Assembly: GCA_002307055.1 (NCBI GenBank)
Contig: DBTM01000041.1
Coordinates: 32,864 to 63,266 of the forward strand
Length of the DNA stretch: 30,403 nt
DNA from: Clostridiales bacterium UBA1316
GTDB lineage: Bacteria; Bacillota; Clostridia; Oscillospirales; Oscillospiraceae
Direction of reading: 5' to 3'
In this document: positions 7,135 through 14,814 of the stretch, piece after piece
Layout of the letters: each line of letters opens with the position of its first letter
Numbering within the stretch: the stretch's first letter is position 1
The notes under the pieces: model-generated
Told to the model about the DNA's origin: nothing
The model's input: the letters and a program-made list of their open reading frames with translations, nothing else
The model's database searches: none
Made by a program: the position numbers and the translations under genes

Positions 7135-8331
7135 TTATTTTTCGACGATTTCTTTTGTATCCCGTGCAATTACAAGTTCTTCGTTCGTCGGGATGACCAG
7201 GATCCTGACCTTTGAACCCTCGCCGGTAATCTCTCTGGGCTGGCTTTTTGAATTATTCTTCTCTTTATCAAGGCAGATACCGAATGGCTCGAGGCCTGCG
7301 ATGATTTGTTCTCTAATAATGGCGCTGTTTTCACCAAGTCCCGCCGTAAAGACGATGGCGTCTGCTCCGCCTATAGCAGCCATATAGGCACCGATATATT
7401 TTTTGCAGTCATAGGTGAAGATGCTCAGGGCGAGCTTGGCACGTTCGTTGCCCGCGGCTGACGCGCTCGTAATGTCGCGGAAGTCCGACGAGACGCCGGA
7501 GATGCCGAGAACGCCGGACTTGTTATACAGGATGTCCATAATCTGCTGCATCGTCAGCCCCTCTTCTTCGGACATAACAGACATAATGGTTGGGTCGATG
7601 CTGCCGCTGCGCGTCCCCATCGGCAGACCTTCGAGGGGGGACAGACCCATGGTTGTGTCAACGCATTTACCGTCCTTGATGGCGGCGAGTGATGAGCCGT
7701 TGCCCAGGTGGCAGGTGATGAGTTTTGAACCTTTAGCCGGGATGCCCATATATTCAAGAGCCTGCTGTGCCACATAACGGTGAGAGGTACCGTGGAATCC
7801 GTACCGGCGCAGGCCGTATTTTTCATAATAACTATAAGGAATCGGATAGATATAGGCATACTTCGGCATCGTCTGGTGAAAAGCCGTATCAAAAACAGCA
7901 ACCTGCGGGACACCCGGCATCGCTTCCTGACAAGCCCTTATACCCATTAGATTGGCGGGGTTATGCAACGGGCCGAGGGGGAAGCATTCGATAATAGCCG
8001 CTATGACATTTTCGTCAACCAATACGCTTTTTGAGAACTTCTGACCGCCGTGCAGAACGCGGTGCCCGACAGCGCCTATTTCTTTGAGGCTCGAGATTAC
8101 GCCGTATTCTTTGCTTGTGAGCTTATCGAGGACGGCTTTGATTGCCTCGGCGTGGGAGGGAAGGGGAATATCCTCTGCAAATGCCGGTTTGCCGCTGACG
8201 AGTAAATCCTTCAGCCGACCGTCAATGCCGATCCGTTCACAGACCCCTTTTGCGACGACAGTTTCAGTCACCATATCGAAAAGCTGATACTTCAATGAAG
8301 AGCTGCCCGCATTCATTACTAATACATTCAT
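7135..8331 (-). CDS. ackA: Acetate kinase, copy 1
   Basis: Interconverts acetyl phosphate + ADP and acetate + ATP, the last step of acetogenic ATP formation. Full length at 398 aa with NAGSSSLKYQLF (7-18), GHRVLHGG, FDTAFHQTMP, HLGNGSSL, MGTRSGSIDP and the nucleotide-binding GLGENS. ATG at 8331 has AAGGGG upstream. It is a near-copy (about 86% identical by eye) of the ackA immediately upstream. A terminator follows the upstream copy, so this one probably has its own promoter. No pta gene lies alongside. Confidence 0.97.
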   Translation of the reverse strand: MNVLVMNAGSSSLKYQLFDMVTETVVAKGVCERIGIDGRLKDLLVSGKPAFAEDIPLPSHAEAIKAVLDKLTSKEYGVISSLKEIGAVGHRVLHGGQKFSKSVLVDENVIAAIIECFPLGPLHNPANLMGIRACQEAMPGVPQVAVFDTAFHQTMPKYAYIYPIPYSYYEKYGLRRYGFHGTSHRYVAQQALEYMGIPAKGSKLITCHLGNGSSLAAIKDGKCVDTTMGLSPLEGLPMGTRSGSIDPTIMSVMSEEEGLTMQQIMDILYNKSGVLGISGVSSDFRDITSASAAGNERAKLALSIFTYDCKKYIGAYMAAIGGADAIVFTAGLGENSAIIREQIIAGLEPFGICLDKEKNNSKSQPREITGEGSKVRILVIPTNEELVIARDTKEIVEK

Positions 8332-8435
8332 AATCTAAACCCCTTGCTAAAATAATATTTATAAATAAAAGGCACCGGATGCCATGCTGACACACTTTTT
8401 TCCGCAGCCGCCCAAATTATGGCGCGGCGGAATGT

Positions 8436-8474
8436 AAAAACTCCGGGTGACAAGTTATAAGCCGTCATCCGGAG
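8436..8474 (-). terminator. Terminator of the second ackA copy
   Basis: CTCCGGGTGAC (8441-8451) pairs with GTCATCCGGAG (8464-8474) with one G-T pair; on the minus strand it is followed by TTTTT (8440-8436). Confidence 0.85.
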
Positions 8475-8490
8475 CCCTGTTAATCAGTAT

Positions 8491-9690
8491 TTATTTTTCA
8501 ACGATCTCTTTTGTATCCCGCGCAATAACAAGCTCTTCGTTCGTTGGGATGACGATGATCCTGACTTTCGAGCCCTCGCCGGTAATTTCCCTGAGCTGGC
8601 CCTTAAAATTGTTCTTCTCTTTATCGAGGCAGATACCCAGCTGATTGAGGCCTTCTATGATCTGCTCTCTCGTTTCCGGGCCATTTTCACCGAGCCCGGC
8701 TGTAAAGATGATGGCGTCTGCTCCGCCCATGGCAGCCATATAAGCACCGATATATTTTCTGCAGTCATAATTGAAGATATCCAGAGCGAGTCTGGCGCGC
8801 TCATTGCCTGCAGCCGCAGCTTCCTCAATGTCGCGGAAATCCGATGAGATGCCGGAGACGCCGAGAACACCGGATTCTTTGTTCAGGATTTCCATGATCT
8901 GATGCATCGTCAGCCCCTCTTCTTCTGCCATGACAGACATGATTGTGGGGTCGATGCTGCCGCTGCGAGTGCCCATCGGTAAGCCTTCAAGGGGTGAAAG
9001 GCCCATGGTTGTGTCGATACATTTACCGTCCTTGATGGCAGCGAGCGATGAGCCGTTGCCCAGGTGGCAGGTGATGAGTCTTGAGCCCTCAGCAGGGATG
9101 CCCATAAATTCCAGAGCCTGCTGCGCCACATAGCGGTGGGAGGTGCCGTGGAAGCCATAACGGCGCAGACCGTATTTTTCATAATAGCTATAGGGGATAG
9201 GGTAGATATAAGCGTGCTTCGGCATTGTCTGGTGAAAGGCGGTATCAAAAACGGCGACCTGCGGAACGTTCGGCATCGCTTTTTGACAAGCCTTGATACC
9301 CATAAGATTAGCGGGGTTATGAAGCGGGCCGAGCGGGATGCATTCGACGATCGCGGCGATGACATCCTCGGCAACGAGAACGCTCTTGGAGAATTTTTGG
9401 CCGCCGTGCAGGACGCGGTGCCCGATCGCGCCGATTTCATCGAGGCTGGAAATGACGCCGTATTCTTTGCTGGTTAATTTCTCGATAACGGCATTGATTG
9501 CTTCGGCATGCGTGGGGAGGGGTATGTCCTCTTTAAATACCGGTTTGCCGTTTAACACGGGTGTATGCTTCAGACGCCCGTCGATGCCGATGCGTTCACA
9601 TATCCCTTTTGCGATGACAGTTTCTGTTTCCATATCAAAAAGCTGATATTTCAATGAGGAACTGCCTGCATTGATAACTAATACGTTCAT
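8491..9690 (-). CDS. ackA: Acetate kinase, copy 2
   Basis: Second complete acetate kinase, 399 aa, with the same catalytic motifs (INAGSSSLKYQLF, HLGNGSSL, GTRSGSIDP, GLGENG) and no damage. The start is ATG at 9690 after AAGGGG; the frame is open a further 27 codons upstream but these have no site and poor protein character. The sequence just before each start (AACCCCTTGCTAAAAT on the plus strand) is also shared by the two copies, so the duplicated unit included the leader. Differences cluster around residues 40-55 and 270-300, and may tune rate or partner rather than reaction. Confidence 0.97.
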   Translation of the reverse strand: MNVLVINAGSSSLKYQLFDMETETVIAKGICERIGIDGRLKHTPVLNGKPVFKEDIPLPTHAEAINAVIEKLTSKEYGVISSLDEIGAIGHRVLHGGQKFSKSVLVAEDVIAAIVECIPLGPLHNPANLMGIKACQKAMPNVPQVAVFDTAFHQTMPKHAYIYPIPYSYYEKYGLRRYGFHGTSHRYVAQQALEFMGIPAEGSRLITCHLGNGSSLAAIKDGKCIDTTMGLSPLEGLPMGTRSGSIDPTIMSVMAEEEGLTMHQIMEILNKESGVLGVSGISSDFRDIEEAAAAGNERARLALDIFNYDCRKYIGAYMAAMGGADAIIFTAGLGENGPETREQIIEGLNQLGICLDKEKNNFKGQLREITGEGSKVRIIVIPTNEELVIARDTKEIVEK

Positions 9691-9742
9691 TTTTAAACCC
9701 CTTGCTAAAATGTTATATATAAAATAAAATGTAACAGTCGCT

Positions 9743-9771
9743 ATTTTAATACGATGATTGTAATATATCAA
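9743..9771 (-). promoter_or_regulatory. Promoter of ackA copy 2
   Basis: Minus-strand TTGATA (9771-9766), 17-bp spacer, TAAAAT (9748-9743); each box matches 5 of 6 consensus bases. Confidence 0.65.
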
Positions 9772-9808
9772 GAAATTTTGTAAAAATGTACTGTTGGAGA
9801 TAAAAAAC

Positions 9809-10996
9809 TTGAAAACAGCGGGTATTATTTGTGAGTATAACCCAATCCATAACGGTCATGTAAGGCATGTTGCCCAGACGCGTACGCTTATCGGGGAGGA
9901 ATGCGCCGTTATCTGCGCCATGAGCGGCAATTTCGCGCAGCGCGGCGATTTTGCCGTTTTTGAAAAGCACGCGCGCGCCGCCTCCGCGGTGGCTGCCGGT
10001 GCCGACCTTGTCATTGAGCTGCCGCTGCCGTATGTGCTCTCCTCGGCGGAGGGCTTTGCGCGCGGCGGCGTTACGCTGCTCGAAGCGCTCGGCGTCTGCG
10101 GCTATATCTCGTTCGGCAGCGAGGCGGGGGAGACGGAGAGCCTCAGGGCGCTGGCCGAATGCCTGTCGTCCGCCGAGATGGCCGGATTGATTAAGGAAGA
10201 ACTCAAGACAGGTGTTTCGTACGCGCACGCACGGCAAAAAGCCGCCTCCAGGATATTGGGCAAAAAAGCCGACGCTTTGAAAACCCCGAATAACATACTG
10301 GGTATCGAATACCTGAGAGCGCTTGACGCCGCCCATTCAGCAATGGCGCCGCTGACGATCCCCCGGTCGGATTCCGCGCACGACGGCGGCGGTACGGAGT
10401 CTGCGTCGGCACTCCGGCGCCTATTAAAAGAAGATAAGGAGCCCTGGGCGCTCATGCCCGCGTCGGCCGCTGCAATATTAAAAGAAGAGACGGCGCTCGG
10501 GCGCGGTCCGGTTTTTATGGATACCGTTGAAACAGCCGTTTTGGCACGCCTGAGAATGCTGGATGAAGACGCGTTTGCCCGTCTGCCGGATGCTTCGGAA
10601 GGCCTTGACTTAAGATTGATGCGCTTTTCGAAGTCCATGCCGTCGGTTCAATCGGTCCTCGACCATACAAAGACGAAGCGCTATGCCATGTCGCGCCTGC
10701 GCAGGATGCTGCTGTGCGCAGCGCTCGGCATCCGCGCGGAGGACAGTTTCCTGCCGCCCCAATATATCAGGGTGCTGGCGGGCAATAAGACGGGCCTGCG
10801 TGTTCTGCGGGAGATAAAAGAAAAATCGAAGCTGCCGATCATCACAAAGCCTGCCATGTCCTATGCGCTTTCGGGTGCGGCGCAGGCCATGTTTAAAAAA
10901 GAAGCCGACGCGACTGATTTTTACGTTCTGGCCTACCCGAAGCCAGAAAACAGGTCCGGCGGACAGGAATGGACAATCAGCCCGAGAATTATCTGA
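9809..10996 (+). CDS. tmcAL: tRNA(Met) cytidine acetate ligase
   Basis: Activates acetate with ATP (acetyl-AMP) and transfers it to the wobble cytidine of elongator tRNA-Met, giving ac4C34. The 395-aa protein opens with GIICEYNPIHNGH, the HxGH nucleotidyltransferase signature of the TmcAL (YlbM) family, and continues with AMSGNFAQRGD, LVIELP, NNILGIEYL and LRF/RRMLL blocks of the C-terminal half. The start is TTG at 9809, nine bases after GGAG; the frame extends to a TTG at 9794 that overlaps that same site. It is divergent from the acetate kinases, which produce its substrate; this may be coincidence. Confidence 0.92.
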   Translation: MKTAGIICEYNPIHNGHVRHVAQTRTLIGEECAVICAMSGNFAQRGDFAVFEKHARAASAVAAGADLVIELPLPYVLSSAEGFARGGVTLLEALGVCGYISFGSEAGETESLRALAECLSSAEMAGLIKEELKTGVSYAHARQKAASRILGKKADALKTPNNILGIEYLRALDAAHSAMAPLTIPRSDSAHDGGGTESASALRRLLKEDKEPWALMPASAAAILKEETALGRGPVFMDTVETAVLARLRMLDEDAFARLPDASEGLDLRLMRFSKSMPSVQSVLDHTKTKRYAMSRLRRMLLCAALGIRAEDSFLPPQYIRVLAGNKTGLRVLREIKEKSKLPIITKPAMSYALSGAAQAMFKKEADATDFYVLAYPKPENRSGGQEWTISPRII

Positions 10997-11036
10997 ATAA
11001 GGCAAACGAACGGCATTTAAAGCGGATGTGTTACTG

Positions 11037-11085
11037 AAAAATGCTTTTATGACAGTTATTTGTCATAAAAGCATCTTCGCTTTTT
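11037..11085. terminator. Convergent bidirectional terminator between tmcAL and the MATE gene
   Basis: A perfect 14-bp stem ATGCTTTTATGACA / TGTCATAAAAGCAT with a 6-nt loop (11041-11074). On the minus strand it is directly followed by TTTTT; on the plus strand a weaker CTTCGCTTTTT follows. Confidence 0.85.
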
Positions 11086-11178
11086 ACGCCAATATACTAA
11101 CATATTTATCGGTGATATCCAACGGGTTATCATATAAGAATTTTGCGCACTTTTTGTAGAATTATATTGTCCAATAAG

Positions 11179-12570
11179 TCAGTTTTTCAAAACCGTTACT
11201 TGTTGCTGTTCCTGCTCAAGACGGCCGAGGGGAATGTAGACGATAAAAATCATCGTAATGAAGCAGGCCAGACCGCCGACGACGTTTGAAATCGGCTCCG
11301 CCAGGAAAACACCGTTTGTGCCGAGGCCCCATAAACGCGGCAGAATGACGGTGAGCGGTGCGACGATGAAGGCTTTTCTGAGCAGCGAGAAAAATATGGC
11401 GGACTTGGCGCGGCCGAGAGCCTGAGAAACGGTTTGCCCTACCATCTGGAAGGTCATGAAAAAGAAGGATGAAAAATAAATGCGGAACGCGGGGACGCCG
11501 TATTTGATAAGATCGGGATCATTGTTGAAAATGCGGATGAATATTTGCGGAAAGAGCATGATAAAAGCCCAGGGAACAGCGGCGCAGACGATACCGAGGA
11601 CAGTAGAAAAGCGGATGCCTTGCCGGATTCTCCCATATTGCCTCGCGCCGTAATTATAGCTGAGCACCGGCACGGCTCCCATGGTGACGCCCATCATGCC
11701 GAGCGACGCGACATCCCGGATGCCGTTGATGACCGTCATGATGCTGACATATAAATTACCGCCATAGGACAAAAGCGTCGTATTGCAGACAATCTGGACG
11801 AGGCTGCCGGTCAGGCTCATGCAGAAACCGGATATGCCGAGCGCCAGTATCCTGCCCACGGTTTTGGCTTTCAGATATAAGTGTTTTAAGCGCAGGACGA
11901 GTATAGCCCTTTTCCCGGTGAGGAACCATATGACCCAAACCGCCGAGCAGCTCTGGGAAATGACGTTGGCCAGCGCCGCGCCCTGAACGCCCATTTTAAA
12001 AACAAAGATAAAAATCGGGTCCAAAACGATATTGACGACGGCGCCGAGCGCAATGGTCATCATGCCGAATTTACCGAAGCCCTGCGAATTGATAAACGGA
12101 TTCATCCCCAGACTGATCATGACCATAACGGTGCCGAAAATATAGATCGACAGGAATTCATTGGCATATTTGTAGGTCGCGTCATCCGCTCCGAACAGAT
12201 ATAAAAGCGGGCGCTTGATGATCAGGCACACTGCGGTGAGCACGACGCCGAGCACGAGCAGCATGGTAAAAGCGTTGCCCATGATGTGCTCTGCGTCCTT
12301 CTTGTCGCCGCGTCCTCTGGCCATGGCGCACAAAGGCGCGCCGCCTGTGCCGCACAGATTCGCAAAACCGATAAGGATTGAGATAATCGGCAGGGTGATG
12401 CCGATGCCTGTCAGTGCGTCGCGCCCATCGGCAATATGGCCGATATACACCCTGTCGACGATGTTGTACATAATATTGATGAACTGGGCGACCGTCATCG
12501 GCAGAGCCAGCTGCATGATCGCTTTAAATATACTGCCTTTTGAGAAATCGTTCTGCTGGTTATCTGTCAT
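11179..12570 (-). CDS. MATE-family efflux transporter
   Basis: Multidrug/toxin extrusion antiporter of the cytoplasmic membrane with about 12 hydrophobic segments in 463 aa. N-terminal ALPMTVAQFINIMYNIVDRVYIGH and the repeat-half features GMNPFINSQGFG and VPVLSYNYGA are typical of the clostridial/DinF-like branch. The start at 12570 follows GAGGAG; the 30 codons open upstream are Ser/Arg-rich and overlap the preceding gene. Last gene of a likely operon with the thioesterase (12969-13385) and a small membrane protein whose stop overlaps it by 11 bp. Substrate unknown; sodium or proton coupling cannot be read. Confidence 0.92.
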   Translation of the reverse strand: MTDNQQNDFSKGSIFKAIMQLALPMTVAQFINIMYNIVDRVYIGHIADGRDALTGIGITLPIISILIGFANLCGTGGAPLCAMARGRGDKKDAEHIMGNAFTMLLVLGVVLTAVCLIIKRPLLYLFGADDATYKYANEFLSIYIFGTVMVMISLGMNPFINSQGFGKFGMMTIALGAVVNIVLDPIFIFVFKMGVQGAALANVISQSCSAVWVIWFLTGKRAILVLRLKHLYLKAKTVGRILALGISGFCMSLTGSLVQIVCNTTLLSYGGNLYVSIMTVINGIRDVASLGMMGVTMGAVPVLSYNYGARQYGRIRQGIRFSTVLGIVCAAVPWAFIMLFPQIFIRIFNNDPDLIKYGVPAFRIYFSSFFFMTFQMVGQTVSQALGRAKSAIFFSLLRKAFIVAPLTVILPRLWGLGTNGVFLAEPISNVVGGLACFITMIFIVYIPLGRLEQEQQQVTVLKN

Positions 12571-12907
12571 GGCTTCTCCTCGCGGTGACGGGAGCTGATG
12601 ACTGCTTCTTGAAGAGGATGACCTCTCTTTTTTCATAAATGTCATCATAAATATCTGCATATTGGATACTGATACTGCGGCTGTCGAGCTTACTTTTTAT
12701 AAGCGCCATCGTTTCATCGGTGCCGGTACCGGAGACATGCCGTAATAATGTTACTTCGGATTGCGGCGCGAGTACATAACCATCCAGCTCGGGGAGGTCT
12801 GTGAGATCACCTGATTGCGCCTGAAAAGCCCTACTGAGTGAGGAAAACGTGATGGCGCCCAAAGCCATAATGATCGTTGTAATGAGCAAAGCGGTTGAAG
12901 AATTCAA
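12560..12907 (-). CDS. Membrane-anchored small protein, 115 aa, unknown function
   Basis: Not recognised. One N-terminal hydrophobic helix (about 5-24, LLITTIIMALGAITFSSL) should anchor it, followed by a soluble domain containing LTDLPELDGYVLAPQSEVTLLRHVSG and a basic tail (TARRSHDR). The only start that keeps the helix whole is TTG at 12907 with AAGGA about 10 bases upstream. It lies 61 bp after the thioesterase and overlaps the MATE start by 11 bp, so translation is coupled with the transporter. A role alongside that transporter is inference only. Confidence 0.65.
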   Translation of the reverse strand: MNSSTALLITTIIMALGAITFSSLSRAFQAQSGDLTDLPELDGYVLAPQSEVTLLRHVSGTGTDETMALIKSKLDSRSISIQYADIYDDIYEKREVILFKKQSSAPVTARRSHDR

Positions 12908-12968
12908 AGCAGCAGCATCCTTATCAAGTCATTTATTTTATTTACCCGGGAATTATGGTGTTGAATAC

Positions 12969-13385
12969 TTATTTCGCCGCGGCATTTTTGATCTTTTCAA
13001 AAATGTGCGGCAGGTTTTCTTCCACGTTAAAAGACTTGTTATCGGGGCCTGTCCAGATATGAAAGGTGCGGGCGATGTTGATCGGCGTGCCGCTGAGCAG
13101 GTCGTAGGTCTCATATAAAAGCTCCAGCTTTTTCGGGGCGAACTCACCCATGCGGGTGAGGATGTAAAGGGTTTGAGGGTATGTTGCCGATGCTTTGAAC
13201 TGCAGATGCAGATCGACCATCGCCGGATTGACGCCGACGGCGTTCATGTCGGCAAACGAGAACCCCAGCTCCTGAAAAAAGTCCATGCGCGCCATTTCAT
13301 ACCAAACCGGATAGACCGCATGGTGGACAATCCCCATGCGGTCACAGTCCGGATACCGGACTTCAATAAGTGTCTTGGTCTGCAT
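12969..13385 (-). CDS. YbgC/FadM-like 4-hydroxybenzoyl-CoA (acyl-CoA) thioesterase
   Basis: Hotdog-fold thioesterase hydrolysing acyl-CoA esters, 138 aa. The active-site region VRYPDCDRMGIVHHAVYPVWYEMAR matches the family pattern RYxxxDxMGxVxHxxYxxxxExxR in its key residues (D15 for catalysis). ATG at 13385 has AGGAG 8 bases upstream. A sigma-A-like promoter lies just upstream, so it heads the operon with the small membrane protein and the MATE transporter. The acyl substrate cannot be read from sequence. Confidence 0.88.
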   Translation of the reverse strand: MQTKTLIEVRYPDCDRMGIVHHAVYPVWYEMARMDFFQELGFSFADMNAVGVNPAMVDLHLQFKASATYPQTLYILTRMGEFAPKKLELLYETYDLLSGTPINIARTFHIWTGPDNKSFNVEENLPHIFEKIKNAAAK

Positions 13386-13415
13386 GATATATTCTCCTAA
13401 TTTGTAATGCCCAAC

Positions 13416-13444
13416 ATTTTATCTTTTTTATGTGTGAATTGCAA
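13416..13444 (-). promoter_or_regulatory. Promoter of the thioesterase-MATE operon
   Basis: Minus-strand TTGCAA (13444-13439), 17-bp spacer, TAAAAT (13421-13416), about 30 bp before the ATG. Confidence 0.5.
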
Positions 13445-13447
13445 TAT

Positions 13448-13473
13448 GTAGGGGCGATTCACGAATCGCCCGC
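13448..13473. repeat. Dispersed palindromic repeat, copy A
   Basis: GTAGGGGCGATTCACGAATCGCCC: 9-bp arms GGGCGATTC and GAATCGCCC around AC. It is the same design as two elements at the right end of the window (30313-30403) and lies 11 bp beyond the stop of spoIVB. Confidence 0.6.
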
Positions 13474-13484
13474 TGTTTCCCGCC

Positions 13485-14549
13485 TTATGCCGCTTTTTTA
13501 TTCGTATCGTCTGCAATTGAATCGAGCATGCTGACAATTGATATACCGTAGCCGCGTGTCGGGTCATTGATGAGCACGTGCGTCACGGCGCCGATGATTT
13601 TGCCGTTTTGCAGTATGGGGCTGCCGCTCATGCCCTGGACAATGCCGCCGGTCTGCGCGATGAGCTGCGGGTCTGTGATGCTGAGCATCATACTGCGGCC
13701 GACGGACTCTGCTCCCGTATATATGCGCGTAATTTCAACCTTGTATTCTTCAACATCCGTACCCGCCACATTGGACAGAATCGTTGCCGGGCCTGTCTTG
13801 ATCTCCGATAATTCGGCGATTTGGAGAGGCTTTTTGCCTGATATCAGGTCGTTTTCACCCATGATGCCAAAGATGCCGCAGGAAGAATTTTGCGTCAGGC
13901 TGCCGAGCACCTGCTCATTGTTGAATGTGCCGCGCAGCTGGCCCGGCATACCCGCTTTCCCGTGGATGACGTCTGTTACGAAGGACCGCATCACGGAGCC
14001 TGCCCGGAGTGGGATTATGATTCCGGTTTCGTTATCATTGACGGCGTGGCCCAGCGCGCCGAAAACACCAGTTTGAGGATCGTAAAAGGTCAGTGTGCCG
14101 ATACCGGCAATGCCGTCGCGCATCCACAGCCCGAGCTCACAGCGGCCGTCGTCTGTTTTATGGGGTATGACTTTGAGCTGCAGGACGTTTGTGCCGCGCG
14201 TGACCTTGACGGAAACGGGGGAACCGTCCAGCTTCTCGATCGCCGCTTTGAGATCCTCGTTCGTTGAGACATGCTGCGTACCGATTTGCGTGATGATATC
14301 ACCCGCGGACAACCCCGCGCCGCGGGCGGGAGACATCGATTTCCCGTCGGCAAGAATTTCCGGTACGCCGACGACCATGACACCCTCGGACTGCAGATTG
14401 ATGCCGACGGCGCTGCCCATCGGAATGAGATACTTTTTGCTGTAAGAAGCGAGTCCGGCTGATATATTAAGTGATATAACAGTTATAAGAAGTAATCCTG
14501 TAACGAATCTTTTAAGCTGCCGTTTACTAAAATTTAAATGAATCCCCAT
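13485..14549 (-). CDS. spoIVB: SpoIVB signalling serine peptidase
   Basis: Forespore-secreted PDZ serine peptidase that triggers pro-sigma-K processing through SpoIVFA. The 354-aa protein has an N-terminal membrane/signal segment (about 13-33), a PDZ domain (about 50-130, GAGLSAGDIITQIG) and the S55 peptidase domain with catalytic H168 (GALGHAV), D293 (ITDP) and S308 (GMSGSPI). ATG at 14549 follows AGGGGG by 9 bases. In many Firmicutes spo0A is directly downstream; here spo0A is 2 kb away on the opposite strand. A 20-codon ORF with an excellent ribosome-binding site overlaps its start. Confidence 0.95.
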   Translation of the reverse strand: MGIHLNFSKRQLKRFVTGLLLITVISLNISAGLASYSKKYLIPMGSAVGINLQSEGVMVVGVPEILADGKSMSPARGAGLSAGDIITQIGTQHVSTNEDLKAAIEKLDGSPVSVKVTRGTNVLQLKVIPHKTDDGRCELGLWMRDGIAGIGTLTFYDPQTGVFGALGHAVNDNETGIIIPLRAGSVMRSFVTDVIHGKAGMPGQLRGTFNNEQVLGSLTQNSSCGIFGIMGENDLISGKKPLQIAELSEIKTGPATILSNVAGTDVEEYKVEITRIYTGAESVGRSMMLSITDPQLIAQTGGIVQGMSGSPILQNGKIIGAVTHVLINDPTRGYGISIVSMLDSIADDTNKKAA

Positions 14550-14596
14550 ACCATTCGTCCCCCTTTTAGATATGGAGAGTTAAACAATAAATTCAT
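14534..14596 (-). CDS. Possible 20-aa upstream ORF overlapping spoIVB
   Basis: ATG at 14596 follows a strong AGGAGGGG by about 8 bases and reads MNLLFNSPYLKGGRMVWGFI before TAA, which lies inside the sixth codon region of spoIVB. Its frame differs from spoIVB. It could couple or limit spoIVB translation. The peptide itself has no recognised motif, so it may be only a translated leader. Confidence 0.35.
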   Translation of the reverse strand: MNLLFNSPYLKGGRMVWGFI

Positions 14597-14814
14597 GATA
14601 TTTCCCCCTCCTGAAAATAATCGTTTGATCGTTGCTTCGATTTTAATATGTCCCCATTAAAGAAAAAAAGAACGCTTGTATGTGTCAATATATTTCTGTT
14701 TTGGATGAGCGGGCTTTTTTATCATTGCGCCTTTTTGATTTTTCAGTGCATTGATGTATATATTCGCATGATTTGTTATATTTTGATTTTGAAGTGAAGA
14801 AAGGGAGGATTCAA

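Noticed and set aside
8491..9771. Longer form of ackA copy 2 starting at 9771
   Set aside because: The extra 27 residues lack an RBS and overlap the promoter; copy 1 and the family start at MNVLV, which has AAGGGG upstream.
14700..14780. Possible sigma-G/sigma-F promoter before the M14 peptidase
   Set aside because: GCAT- and CATGATT-like boxes are present but the spacing (about 14 bp) is wrong in this AT-rich gap.
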